Origin: Diplocarpon mali
Lineage: Eukaryota > Ascomycota > Leotiomycetes > Helotiales > Drepanopezizaceae
DNA: 64,000 bases
NCBI GenBank assembly: GCA_024741835.1
Contig: JAENRP010000074.1
Coordinates: 62,001 to 126,000 of the forward strand
Reading direction: 5' to 3'
Part shown: positions 31,881 through 43,700 of the stretch, piece by piece
How the letters are laid out: each line of letters starts with the position of its first letter
How positions within the stretch are numbered: position 1 is the stretch's first letter
Made by a program: the position numbers and the translations under genes
Notes under the pieces: model-generated
What the model saw: the letters and a program-made list of their open reading frames with translations, nothing else
Told to the model about the DNA's origin: nothing
Database searches by the model: none

Positions 31881-34355
31881 TTAACGTCCCTCATCCCGGG
31901 CCCGGTCAGCACCTACTTCTGCTCCACCAGTCTTCGCTTCCCGCAAAGAAGCTAAGATTTCCGTAATAGTCTTGCCCTTAAACTGCTGCAGGAAACTCTC
32001 TTGCGCGACGTCCTCCAAGATCGGTGGCTCTGGCTTCATGATGCTAGCTGCCCAGACCTTATCTTGCTCCTGCGCCGCCAATATATCGCGTCTACTCTCG
32101 CGATGATTCTTGTCGCTGCCTCCGCTCTTATCTTCTGCTTGCCCATCGTCTTCGTCTTTGTCGCTGGAGATAATAGTAGCACTTCTACCATCCAGAGTCA
32201 TTAGGTATTGAGACTGAGAAGGGCGTTCGCAGGCAGTCTGCGATTCATCTCCCCAGGTGTGGAAATCATCGGGTTGAGAATCGGAATCCAGTATCGATTT
32301 CTCGCCCTCGTCGACCTGAACAATCCGGGGGTCAGAAGGAACGTTACGAACGCCCTCAACTCTGTCGTCTTCGATCCAAGAACTAGGAGCTCGTGGATAT
32401 GTTTTGTCATCGGGATCCTCCGTGCGAGCGGGCGTATGTGTGGGAGACTTGGGATCCTCGTATAGACTCTCGTCTATGTATGTGTTTGGATCTAAATTCA
32501 CGGCTGGCTCTGTTGAGTTGGGTGTTGTCTGCGAGTGGGAAATGGCTGCAGCTGGTTCGAGCTGGTTGGAGGACTCGACAGCAACCCCGGAATCTTGCTC
32601 GCTTGCCGCCATGGCAATGTTATTGTCTACGGCAGCTATTTTCGTGGAGCCATTCCAGCTGTTGCTGGTGACTAGCGAATGCGCCTTCCTGGACTTTTGG
32701 AAAACTCGGTGTGGGAGCAGAAGCCTGGGGGCCTGGGTTCTAGCAGATTGTGCGTTTACTGGTGGGACGCCTCTCTTGGGAGTAGTCTGAGGGTGAATTG
32801 CGTTGAGGCTGCTTGATTTTATGCTGACAGCAGATGGGTTGACTGGTGTGAAACTCGAGCGGGTGGTGTTCACTTGTAGAGGAAACCTGGTGTAGTGACT
32901 GGTGTATTGAGGCAGAAGCTCTTTTTCATTTGGAATCTGGGGGTATGTATTGCGGTAAGGGGGTTTGACGATTGGTAATTTGTACAGCCCGCTCCCATTC
33001 ATGGGAGCAGATGGAGGAATCTGGGATGTGCCTCCAGGAAGATTGAGGTTGAAGTGCTGGGTGTATGGACTGGAGTAAGGGACGTTGACGACAGGTTGAG
33101 AGCAGTGCCTGTTATGGTGTATCGTTGATGGAGGAAGCTCTGAATTCTTCTCGGGCTTATTGGCTTTCCGGGAAGCATCTGGCGAACTTTGTCGGTCGCA
33201 TTCATCAGTCTCATTTCCTATGGCAGATAGTGTACAAAACGACGACGCAGGTTCTTCCTCGATGTGCGGAGCTGCTGATACCTTGAATTGTACTTGAGGC
33301 TGGGACTGAGCTTGAGCTCGAGCCGCAGCAGCTTCATATAGAGGCAAAATTGCAGCTGGGACTCCAACCATGGTAGCAGTCTGGGAAGTAGATTGCTCCG
33401 TGATCCCCGTCTTTTTCCGTACTTCCGGCTTGTCCTCTTCGAATATCGGGTCGAGCTGTACCTCCTCAGGTACGTGCGCAAAGCCACCATCCTCCACGGA
33501 TTTCGAAAGCCATCCCTCGAACTTATTAACCAATTTCTCTCTGTCCGCCACTAGCGCCTCTGTGGTTGTTTGGTCTCCGACGCCTTTAGCTATCTCTGGT
33601 ATCTTGCCTTCGAAGTATTTAGCTTTCGAGATGATAGCATTGAGGCCGTCAGCCACTCCATCTGAAAAAATAGAGCCAGTGTTGCTCTTGAGAAACTCGT
33701 GAAGTCCGAACTCTATATCGCTGATATGTTTGAGGTACTGAGCTTCCAGACCGGTTCGATATTCTGTCAAATTCTGTGTGCAAAGCTCCTGGTACTCCTT
33801 GAAAACTCGAGGATTTAAGCTTAGCATTTTCAAGATGGCCTTATCCCCCAAGTGTAAGTTTATATTCTCGCCATTAGCCCTAATTATCTCAGCGTAGTCA
33901 TTCATGACCAGATTTCTATAATTTGTTGCGATTCTTGAGAGGATTTCATTGTGTTCTGACTTGTTAGCTTTTAGCTGTTTTTGAAGCGATTCTTTGGCCT
34001 GGAGTTCTAGTTCAGCCTTGTAACTATCAACTTTGACGCTTGCACGGTTGTACGGGTCTTTTTTTCTCGAAATGATGTCTATTTTTGCTTCATCATGCCT
34101 TGCTTTTCCTTGGGATGCGGCAGCAAGTGTTGCTCTGGCCGGAGGAAATCTTTCCAGCTTGTGTGAGGCAAGGCAAAATATCAAAACAGTATAAGGTGAT
34201 GTGCTACCGTCATGATTGCTTTTGGTCCAAGTTTCAGCCTCGATTGCGTTTACCTGCTCATGCTTTATGTCTTCTATCATAGAAGATACCGCTGGTTCTG
34301 AGGCGAGGAAGTTCTGGAGCTCCGAAACGTTTACAAATCTCTTGAGTGGTGCCAT
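31881..34355 (-). CDS. large, mostly disordered protein of unknown function, 824 residues
   Basis: One open frame, starting MAPLKRFVNVSELQNFLASE. Residues about 85-300 are helical and charged with coiled-coil character (YKAELELQAKESLQKQLKAN, HLGDKAILKMLSLNPRVF). The middle is Pro/Ser/Thr/Gln-rich and probably disordered. The C-terminus is acidic (SSDKDEDDGQAEDKSGGSDK) and ends with a short helical part. No enzyme motif, signal peptide or membrane segment. The segment around residues 51-80 (PYTVLIFCLASHKLERF) looks intron-like and is preceded by a GTAGCA on the minus strand, so a small N-terminal intron is possible, but I could not define an in-frame one. I recognise no family. Confidence 0.6.
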   Translation of the reverse strand: MAPLKRFVNVSELQNFLASEPAVSSMIEDIKHEQVNAIEAETWTKSNHDGSTSPYTVLIFCLASHKLERFPPARATLAAASQGKARHDEAKIDIISRKKDPYNRASVKVDSYKAELELQAKESLQKQLKANKSEHNEILSRIATNYRNLVMNDYAEIIRANGENINLHLGDKAILKMLSLNPRVFKEYQELCTQNLTEYRTGLEAQYLKHISDIEFGLHEFLKSNTGSIFSDGVADGLNAIISKAKYFEGKIPEIAKGVGDQTTTEALVADREKLVNKFEGWLSKSVEDGGFAHVPEEVQLDPIFEEDKPEVRKKTGITEQSTSQTATMVGVPAAILPLYEAAAARAQAQSQPQVQFKVSAAPHIEEEPASSFCTLSAIGNETDECDRQSSPDASRKANKPEKNSELPPSTIHHNRHCSQPVVNVPYSSPYTQHFNLNLPGGTSQIPPSAPMNGSGLYKLPIVKPPYRNTYPQIPNEKELLPQYTSHYTRFPLQVNTTRSSFTPVNPSAVSIKSSSLNAIHPQTTPKRGVPPVNAQSARTQAPRLLLPHRVFQKSRKAHSLVTSNSWNGSTKIAAVDNNIAMAASEQDSGVAVESSNQLEPAAAISHSQTTPNSTEPAVNLDPNTYIDESLYEDPKSPTHTPARTEDPDDKTYPRAPSSWIEDDRVEGVRNVPSDPRIVQVDEGEKSILDSDSQPDDFHTWGDESQTACERPSQSQYLMTLDGRSATIISSDKDEDDGQAEDKSGGSDKNHRESRRDILAAQEQDKVWAASIMKPEPPILEDVAQESFLQQFKGKTITEILASLREAKTGGAEVGADRARDEGR

Positions 34356-35026
34356 TTCAGTTGTGTCGTTGACATTCGATGATGAGCCTGGTAATTTTTA
34401 CCTCTTGTGGAGATGGGGTGAGGTTGTAGAATAATTTACGCGAAGCGCGTCGTAGTGGACGTCGTCAAGGGCAGGTAGCCTTGTTGTGATTGATATAACG
34501 TGACTTCAGAATTGCTAAAGTTGAGAAATGGTCCTATTCACTCTTTTATACTGCCCTCTTTTGATCATACTCTGTAATATATAATTCTTACTGCTAGGAA
34601 GTGTGAACTCAGTGTTTCTCTCTTTTTGCAGGTCCTGTTTCAAACTTCCAGGCAGAAATCACACATCTCTTATCAAAAGTCTTGGGCTCAAGTCAATATC
34701 TAATAGTAATTTAGTGTCTCTCTGAAACCTTTCATTGCAGCTTTCTTTCATCTGCCGTATATTTAGGCATAAATCAATTCACAGAATTTCTGTTGGTGGC
34801 TCCTCTGTTTATTCATAATACACTAGATCCTCATCGGTGCGAGTGTCTTCTAGCGCCATTGATACTCTTCCATTGAGAAACAATATTTCTTTACAATATT
34901 GGCTCATATTATTTGACAAGATATTTCCTGCAGATTACAGAAAAACGACTGCAACATTCGTCTCTTTATCTGTAAACATTGCAGGTCAAACACAACAACC
35001 AGTCGTTCTTTCACTTGACTATCACC
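34356..35026. other. divergent intergenic region
   Basis: Shared upstream region of the 824-residue gene (minus) and the broken histidine-phosphatase gene (plus). AT-rich, no gene or repeat seen. Confidence 0.5.
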
Positions 35027-36111
35027 ATGTCTTTTGAGAGACGCCCAACCCCTCACCCAAATATCTTTGGCCGTCTAAGCAACCTGTCCAACGATAAGTG
35101 TCTAGAAACGGAGCAGCCATATCTTGTACCTTTACTCCTTCGAACTCTTCGCTACATACCCTATGCGAGCGAGGTCTCCTTAGCGACAATCAGTTTTCGT
35201 TTGGAGCCAATATAGACACAGCAAAGAATAATTCTACTGTGAATGTAGCCACAGTTATCACTCCAGAGCTTCTGCGACGGAAAATTACATCACACCTCGT
35301 TCGCCACGCCCAGGTAGGTCGGGGTGAGCCTCTTTGGGCATTATTTTACTGATATTAATAGGGCCCCCACAATTTAAAATGCATCCCACACCATGTACAG
35401 GTCAAAATACCTGATCCTGGACTGAAAACTTACGGCATTGCCCAATCATTTCTCTTTCGATCTCGATTTCGAACCAATGTATCGCGTCACGCATATCCTG
35501 TCCTCTCCCCTACGTCGAACACTTCATACCACACTTATTGCCTTCAAGCCGATAATAGTAAAAGGTCTCCAGTGAGTTGCCTTGTCAGAACTGAGAGAGT
35601 ATGGCAACTGCCCAGCTAGTACTGGCTCTGAAATGGGCACTGTGATTAGAGAGCTCTATAGTAAGCAGCTTGTTAGCAGAGACTGTATCGATACAACACT
35701 GGTCCCAGATGGATCGGAGACGAATCACGAAGGCGAGGACCCCGAGGAGATGTTTGAGATACGACAGATGAGGGTTAAGAGAGTTCTAGAGAGTTTCCAC
35801 CTACTCGGTCTCGAAGCTACGAAGAACAAGGGTGGAGTGTGGGAGGGCCATGCCGTCAGCCAAGGGAAAGACGTTGAGATCGTTGTCTCCGCTCATAGCG
35901 CGCTCATCATGGACCTCGTAGGCAAGTATTTCTTCGTGTGCCATAATAATCCGGTAATAGCTGACTTTTGACAGACTCACAAGAGTGCTTTCATAATGCG
36001 CAGTACAAGAGCTATGAGTTTCCGACCGAGGATATGGTGAAGACTGGTGTGCCGTACTATAAGCTTATTGAGACTGAGGAGAGCAAAGTCCGGATTCGCA
36101 CATTTCCCTGA
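35027..36111 (+). pseudogene. broken histidine phosphatase (phosphoglycerate-mutase-like) gene
   Basis: Pieces of a branch-1 histidine phosphatase are in order. The catalytic HLVRHAQ precedes an intron at 35314-35362 (GTAGGT..ATAG). Then come PDPGLKTYGIAQ, then in another frame THILSSPLRRTLHTTLIAFK, then LSELREYGNCPASTGSE, LVPDGSE and EIVVSAHSALIMDLV. The last exon, ending TGA at 36109-36111, contains FHNAQYKSYEFP. A frame change near 35440-35460 and a TGA at 35573-35575 interrupt an otherwise good alignment with the intact relative at 51169-52390. The N-terminal start (ATG 35027) also lies in a frame different from the HLVRHAQ part. The last intron appears to use a GC donor (GCAAGT at 35923). 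Disabling changes are few, so the loss looks fairly recent, unless they are assembly errors. Confidence 0.7.
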
Positions 36112-36206
36112 CCATTACAGCGCTTGCTTCTCGCTTTCTTGGTCATCCTTTGGAAATTATCGGAGCGATTTTGGCTTCAAATTAGGAAGGCATTCAGGTC
36201 GTGAAA

Positions 36207-36211
36207 CTTTT
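36207..36211. repeat. target-site duplication CTTTT (left, copia)
   Basis: CTTTT directly precedes the left copia LTR and recurs at 48484-48488 directly after the right LTR. Confidence 0.85.
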
Positions 36212-36458
36212 TGTTGCAGGAATGCCCGTCACATGTTTGTCACATGATCTGTCACATGATACATCATACATATGATGTGTCATATGACTTGCCACATGAC
36301 TTAGTGGCAGCCCTTGTTAAATAGCTCGTAGTTAGAGAGCTCTCAAGAATCAAGATACAAGATATAAGACACCCAATATCGTCGTTTGTACCTCATACTT
36401 CTTTATGCCCTCTTCTAGTTTACTATCAAGTTCACTATTAGAGAACCTTATTACTATA
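36212..36458 (+). repeat. left copia LTR (247 bp)
   Basis: Begins TGTTGCAGGAATGCC and ends TTACTATA; the terminal CA expected of an LTR has probably become TA. It contains runs of CACATG/CATATG words. Confidence 0.9.
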
Positions 36459-38204
36459 GGTTATAAGCCCTGCATGCCTATGAATAGCATTTGATATAAA
36501 ATTCTATCGATTAGAGTCTCCCTTATAAACGAAAAGGCTGATCGATATTTTTAAGTTTTACTTAACTAACGACGCACGATAGCGTTATTTTAATAATAAA
36601 ACAGTGGCTACTCCCCTTCTGAAGCGCTATGCAATAATCTAAGCTTACGCAAGATTCGTTACTATAGCTGAATTATCAGGACTAATAGCTGAGATTACTA
36701 GCTTAATTGCTGAAAGTACTCTACTGCTTGAATCACCTAATTTTAAAGGGACTGATATATAGTACCTTAAACTCGAATTCAATAGTTTATCTCCTCCTCC
36801 TCCTCCTTCTCTACCTTCTCCTTTCGATAACTCTATATACAAATATATAAATAAGATATTATTATTATCTTCGGCTGCCCTTAGCCTCCCTAAGTCTTAA
36901 AAGCTTAAAGGCGCAAAGGACTATAGCTAATAGAGGAATAAGGTTTTAAACCTTATAAAGTCAAACGCCTTAACTATACATCTTTATATAAAAGCTAGAA
37001 TATATGCTCTACTTAAGGTTGACTTATAGGACCGTTCTATCACTTTTAAGGAAAGGGATAATTGGATTAAATAGGAAGCTAAGGAATCTTAGATAAAGCT
37101 TACTATTATACTTAATTGTAAACTAGGCCTACTAGCTTATATAGAAGGCGATAAATCTGCTTTAAATATATAGAAAGCTCTTTAAAAATAGTATAAAGGA
37201 TCTGGAATAGTGCTTGAATATAACGCTATATAAACCTATATTACTATTAAATATAACAACTTTAATTCACTTAAAGCTTACGTTATCGCCTTTAGGCTTT
37301 TAATTACTAAATTGGAAGCTCTTAACTCTACCCTTCCCTCTTACTAGCACCCTATTATATTTATTACTAGCTGTTTTAATAGATGGCCTATTTGAGCAGA
37401 TCGATAACGCTTTAACCTTTGCTTAGCTATAGCAGTTAGACGAAAATTAGAGATTACGCTTAAAGCTCTTATTAAAGATATCATTAACGAAGCTTAAGCC
37501 TTATAGAGTTTAAAGATAAACGGAACCGTCTTATATAGTAACAAATCAGCTAGTAAGCCGCATTCCTCTAATAAGAAGTCAGAAAACAAGGGAGGTTTTA
37601 AAGACTTAGAGAAGAGCATATAACGACACAGAACCGCCGAAGTGCGAGATCAAGTATAGGAGCAAGAAGTGGTGCAAAAGGCGTATTCTATAGGTCTAAT
37701 ACGAAGGAAACGAAGAAGTTAGAGAGCCCTCCTTAGGGGAGAACCCTTCTTCCTTATATACATAAGCAGCTTAAGGCTCTTTGTCCGTTCACGTGATATT
37801 ATGCAAGAATATCCTTTTGCACCTTCGGGGTCGATTCGAGATAACCCTGCGTCGAATCGAGATTGCAAAACCTTAAAAACGCCGTACTCCCAGGTGATTG
37901 CACTAAGTGGAGGTGCAGCCGTTACAGAGCACCTCTAGGAATACTACTACCCCTTCCCCTAGCTCCCCCTATCCTTATTGTAAGCAACTAGAGCTATACT
38001 ATAAGGCAGAAGATTACTTTACGATTAATAAATCGAAAAGAGAGGCTTAGGAGAAGGATTCAAGGAAGAAGTACGTATTCCATCACCTTAAAGGCAAGGA
38101 TAATAAGTCCTTGCTATTATTACTAAAAGGCAAGAAGCCTTTTAAGAAGATTCAGAAGGAAGACAAAGAGTCAGATAATAACCTCTTTAGGCATACTATA
38201 CTAT

Positions 38205-38310
38205 TACTAACCCTAGGGCCTATTCTTACTCGCGAGCTGGGCCTAGGAGTCAATTTATTACTAGGGCCAATTTCCACTCGCAAGCCGGGCCTAGGAGTCA
38301 GTTCTTCTAC
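38205..38310. repeat. internal copia repeat (CCGGGCCTAGGAGTC), inverted relative to later copies
   Basis: ACTCGCGAGCTGGGCCTAGG and ACTCGCAAGCCGGGCCTAGG stand close together here. The reverse-complement form (ACTCCTAGGCCGGGACCGCG type) appears three times at 39680-39800 and once at 48055. Confidence 0.65.
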
Positions 38311-39675
38311 CTCCTGCTTCTTATCAAAATTGAGGAATCGTTAGCTATATAATATAAGTGTTAGTAAGCATATCTCTAATAATCTCTTTAAGTTCACTTC
38401 TTATACTGCTTAAGACAATCTACCCTCCTTAAGTATAATTAATAGATCTATTTAACCTCTTAACGTTAGCACTTATAAAGTTAATACACTTAAATCCAAT
38501 AGAAAAGTGTATATTCTTAAGTTAATTAATATTCTTTATATACCTTAATCACCTATTTGCTTATACTTAAGTAGTAAACTTAATAAAATCAAAGGCTTCT
38601 ATCGAAATAGCAAGCTATTCCTATTTAATAAGAAGGAAATTTGCACTATTGATAATAATATATATATTAATAAGAAAAAGCCTTTTATTAACTCCTCTAG
38701 TTACGTAAGTGGATATGCTCTCCTAGCTGCTATTAAGAATAGACCTCTTAATATTAAGCTATAGTACTATCGATTAGGCCACGCTAGCCTATAAACGGTT
38801 AGAAAGACCTAATCTACTATTATTAATATATAAATTAAAGAAATAAAATCAAGGAAGATGCGAATTTGCGCCCTTTATAAAAAAGGCAGACCTCTTTAAT
38901 ATATTAATAAACGTTTAGCTCGCCCTCGACCTATAAAGGCACTTGATAAGCTATATATTAATATAGTTCATCTAAAGCCAATTGGCCTTAACGGTTACAA
39001 ATACGCCTCTATCTTCACTTGCGCAGCTATAATAACTAAGTAGGGATAGATCTATATAAATAAATCTAATGCCTTCGAAGCAAATAAGAAGATGATCAGC
39101 CTTTTACAAACTTAGTATAATTGCATAATTAAGCGGTAAAGAACTAATAGAAGCAAGGAGTACTCTCTTATATAAATGCAAATACTTATAGAAAACCTTA
39201 GTATAATTTTAAAGGAATCTATTCTATATATACTAGAATAAGATAGCAGATCGGAATGATTAATTCGCATACTAATAGAAAAGTTGCAAATAGCTATAAT
39301 TAACTAAAATATCCCCTCCTTTCTCTAGCCTTACCTCCTTCTTTTAATAATATATATTACTAATCTTACCACCTTTAATATTTTAAATAGCAAGATTCTA
39401 TATAAGGTCTTTTAGGATAATATTAAGCCTAATAAGCCGCATACTCCCTTAGTTAAGCATCTTCGAGTATTAGGCTATCGCGTCTATATACTAATTAAGA
39501 AAGAAAGGCGAACTTAGAGTAATAAACTCGCTCTAAGAGCAGAGGTAGGTACTCTTATCGGATTTAATAGTAGAAGTATCTATTAAATTTATATACTATT
39601 ATAAATAGGTAAAAAGATTATTCGATTATCTTATATTCGATTTGATAAAGACGGCCTAATTATAGAGCCGCAATT

Positions 39676-39805
39676 AAAGGGTGATTTGACTCCTAGTCCG
39701 GGACCGCGAGTCAATTCTGACTCTTATAATAATTCTACTCCTAGGCCAGGACTATAAGTTAATACTAACTCCTACGATAATTTCACTCTTAGGCCGGGAC
39801 CGCAA
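39676..39805. repeat. internal copia repeat (ACTCCTAGGCCGGGACCGCG), three copies
   Basis: CTCCTAGTCCGGGACCGCGA, CTCCTAGGCCAGGACTATAA and CTCTTAGGCCGGGACCGCAA occur about 50 bp apart, each followed by a GT(C/T)AAT or ATCGAT word. Confidence 0.65.
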
Positions 39806-40215
39806 ATCGATTTAAGAGAAGCTAATAAAGCTAACCTTCTAACTCTAAGAAAGAGAGGAAGACCTCCTGGTTTAAAGAATAAGGCTTACCCTTAGCCTTT
39901 TAAAAAGAGAGCTACTTGCTTAACTTATGCTCTTAGATTCAAAGCTAATAACTCTAATAATAAGGAAGCCTATTTAAGCGCCTTCTATATAGCCTTACTC
40001 GACTTTCTATACCCAAATGACCTGAAAACAGTCGAATAAGCCCTCTCTTACGCTAATGCTAACAAATAGCGATCTGCGATTAACTCTAAGTATAATTCCC
40101 TCGCTTATAAGAATATATAGATAGTAGTAAAACGCTTAGACCTCTTTAAAGACGATAGAGTACTTAGATCAAGGCTTATCTTTAAAATAAAAAGAGATTA
40201 AAATAGGAAAATCTC

Positions 40216-40220
40216 CTAAT
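40216..40220. repeat. target-site duplication CTAAT (left, gypsy)
   Basis: CTAAT directly before the left gypsy LTR, repeated at 46582-46586 directly after the right LTR. Confidence 0.92.
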
Positions 40221-40512
40221 TGTGACGACTGGGAGTGTAACCTCTGCTCGGCACCGATACGTATACGAATCACATAGCAATGCTAATAGAACGTCTTAGT
40301 AATGACTTAGAATCAACAACTACTAAGCCCTGAAGGAGTGGAAGGGTATAGAATATATATATGAAGAAAAGAGGGTCACCCGCTTAGGGGAAGCTGAGCC
40401 GGATGCCAACTGGGGGTAACCCGGTTTGTAGCCTACACCGAGATTGCGCTAAGCCGTAGCCGAACCGGGTATGAACCGGGGTACAACCTATACATAGTGA
40501 CAATCCGTCATA
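40221..40512 (-). repeat. gypsy 3' LTR (left)
   Basis: Starts TGTGACGACTGGGAGTG and ends GACAATCCGTCATA; the last C of CGTCACA has become T. Confidence 0.95.
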
Positions 40513-40740
40513 TCACCCCCCCTCTCGAAAAAAGCTCGTCCTCGAGCGTCCAACTATAGGTTTATCGTCACCCATTTTATTATAATCATCTATACTATCG
40601 GTATAGGCCTGTATCTAATTAGGAAGCCTTGCGGGCGGGCCCGGGAGGTCTGGATTTTCCAAATGAAATTCGCGAAGCTTGAAAGGCGCATATATAAAAT
40701 TAGAGGCTGGGTACTATTCTAAATCAATGTCGCGGCCAAC

Positions 40741-43700
40741 CTACGAGGCGCGGTACGTAAGCGTACTGGCTTGCTTTCGTACGGCAAGCAGGGTCTCTAC
40801 TTCGTATTCTTGTTCTCCTATAATATTGATAGCAGGAGGGGGTTCATTCACTTGACCATCTAGAGGGGTACCGGGGTCCCTTCGGAGGCGACTCGGGTGG
40901 AAGATATTATGTACCTTTATAGAGTCGGGTAGCTTCAGTCGGTATGAATTAAACACTTTCTCTACTATCTCAAACGGGCCAGCTCCGGGGAAGCTGAGCT
41001 TTTTAGAAGGCCTGTCTGTAGGGTAGGGACGCATATCCAAGTATACTTGATCGCCGACTTCGAAAGTAGCAGGGCGGCGAGAGGTATCGGTGGCGTTTCG
41101 CATGCGTTTCTGGGCCTTGAGGATATAAGATTTAGCAAGGGTCCAAGCTCTATGATATCTTGCGGAGTACTTAAGGGCGTCTTATCGATTAAGTTTCTAG
41201 GAAGGTGACTCCGAATCAGGTACGTCAAGCTTCCAGTCCTAATTAGTACGCGGAGCGTACCTATGCACTACTTCAAATGGCGATAAGCCACCGAGGGAGT
41301 CATAGGGGAGAGTTAGCTGGGCGAAATCCATTATAGGCAAGAATTCGCTCCAATCGTCTTAATAGTAGCTAATAAAGGGGCGGAGGCGTTGCGTGAGGTA
41401 CTGATTATAGTTTTCGGTTTGGCCGTCGGTTTGAGGGTGGTGGGCCGAACCAAGGGTTAGTTTCGTACCTAAAACGGAGGTAAAAGCTTTCCAGAAGCTC
41501 GAGATGAATTGAGGGCCCCGGTCTGAGGTAATTGTCAAGGGGGGACTAAAGTAGCGATATATATGGTAAATATAGAGTTGGGCTAGCTGGCGTGAATCGG
41601 TGGTCTTTCGGCAGGGTATCGAGATCGCCTGCTTACTGAACTGATTGATAATTACGAGAACGTTGTCATAGCTATGCTTGTCTTTGTTAAAACTCATATA
41701 ATCTATAGTTATATGCTCCTAAGGTCGGCTTGGTACTAGGAGGGGTTGGAGCAGACTAGGTTTCTTATTACGGGGAACTTTGCTTCGTCTGTAGGTATGG
41801 CAGTTTTCACAGTACTAAGACACGTATCGGCGTAGGTTCGGCTAGTGGTACTATGAGGAGAGAAGCTGGTAGGTTTTGCGCGCGCTTGGATGCGCGGTAG
41901 CAATTTGATTATGAACCTCTCGTATAAGTAGCGTACGGAGGTGGTCCACATTGGGTACTACTAGCTTACCTTGGAAGAGAAGCAAATCTCCTTCTATCGT
42001 CCAGGGGTTAGTCTTAGTCGGGGCTGTATCGGACCCATTCCGAAGGGCTGCCTGGCGATGGACCTGGTAAGGCCCGTGTTGTCGATTAGCGGCCAGTACT
42101 TGGTCAACAATACGGAAAGCAAGAGAGAAAGCCGAAACTTCTTCGATAGAGACTAGGTTCTTAGCCGTAGTCTGTTTGCGAAGCTGTTCGGAGAGGATTC
42201 GGGGGTCAATCTGATCCTGGCGCAATAACGTCGTAAGGCGGTTGTTGCGTTTTGTCATATTCTGATCCTCTAACTCGTCGACGCGGCGAGTTAAGGCGTC
42301 GGCGAGAGGGTTTTCGGAGCCGGGTCGGTAGGTAATCGTAAAGTCGTATTCGGAGAGAAGCTCGGCCTAGCGGGCCTGTCGAGAACTGAGGTTTTTTATA
42401 GTCATGAAGTACTCGAGTGCTTTATGGTCCGTATATACTACGATTCGGTGGGGAGCTCCTGCGAGCTCGGCTCTGAAATGGCCAAATGATCGAATAATGG
42501 CCAGCATCTCCTTATCGTGTACGGCGTAGTTCAGCTCGGCCGGTGCTATGGTTTTACTATAGTAGGCAACTGGGAGCCATTCGGACCCGTGTCGCTGCGA
42601 TAACACGGAGGCGACTATACCGTCGGAGGCGTCGGTTTCCAGCATACAAGGGAGGTCTTGCCTATAGTGCTGGAGGATTGGGGCATGCGTGAGAGCTTCT
42701 CGCAGCTGTAGGAAGCTCTGCTCGCATTCGGAGGTGAATCGGAAAGGAACGTTATTCTTGGTAAGGTGCACTAATGGGGCGGCAATGAGACTATAGTCTT
42801 GAATAAAACGACGATAAAAGTTGCAAAAACTAAGGAATGACTGAATACCCTTCATAGTAGAGGGGTAGGTCCAATTCTCTACTACCGCTACCTTATTAGG
42901 GTCAACTCGAACGCCTTCGGTGGTGATTATGAAGCCAAGGTACTTAGTCTCTGTGATATTAAACTCACACTTCTTTAGGTCGGCCTGCAGTCCTGCATCC
43001 GACAATCGCTAAAGAACCCGTTTTATATGCGATTCGTGGTTGAGTCGGTTGGTGGAGTAAATGAGGATGTCGTCTAAGTAGGCTGTATAAAAATCATTAA
43101 GGTAATCGAAAAGGACATCGTTTATATACCTCTGATAGGTAGCGGGGCCGTTAGTGAGGCTAAAAGGGAGCACCTTGCACTTGTACGCGCCGTACCGAGT
43201 TCTGAAAGTGGTGAGCTCTTCAGATTCGGGGTCCATTCGGATTCGATGGAAAGCCTGCCGTATGTCGAGCTTTGTAAAAATCTGGGCGCCGGCTAATCGA
43301 GCTAGGGTCTCGTCGATTAGGGGTAAGGGGTATCGATCTTTATAAGTGAGGTTATTAAGCATACGGTAGTCAATACAGAATTGTAGGGAACCATCGGCCT
43401 TTTTCACAAATAGTACCGGCGCAGCGTAAGGGGCGGAGGAGGCCTCGATAAATCCTTTATTAAGGTTGTCAATAAGGTACGCCTTTACTGTTTCCAGTTC
43501 AGGTATAGACATCTTGTACAGGGGGGAGTATCGGAGGGCCTTCTGGGCACCTTCGGCTGTGAGCTCGATTTTGTGATCATAGGGTCGATGGGGCGGTAGC
43601 GCATCAGAAGCGGCTTTCGAGAATACATGTCGGTACTCCTCGTAGGCGGCTGGAATCGGTTTCTCGGTTGGTTCGAGGGAAGCAGTCAGAACAGCCACCG

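Larger units (their letters stand above)
36459..40220 (+). pseudogene. copia gag, integrase and start of reverse transcriptase, RIP-degraded
   Basis: Gag-like sequence at about 36.7-37.6 kb (KARIYALLKVDL, FKERDNWIK, ITKLEALNSTLPS between stops). Integrase-like pieces at 38.75-39.2 kb (RPRPIKALDKLYINIV, GLNGYKYASIFTCAAIIT). The N-terminal reverse-transcriptase part at about 40.0-40.2 kb (NDLKTVE, INSKYNSLAYKN, RLIFKIKRD). Stops occur repeatedly where Trp or Gln is expected. The frame is then cut by the gypsy insertion at 40221. Confidence 0.8.

Noticed and set aside
35565..35590. A tiny intron (GTGAGTTGCCTTGTCAG) that would remove the TGA in the broken phosphatase gene
   Set aside because: It would be only 17 bases, far too short to be spliced; a nonsense change is more likely.
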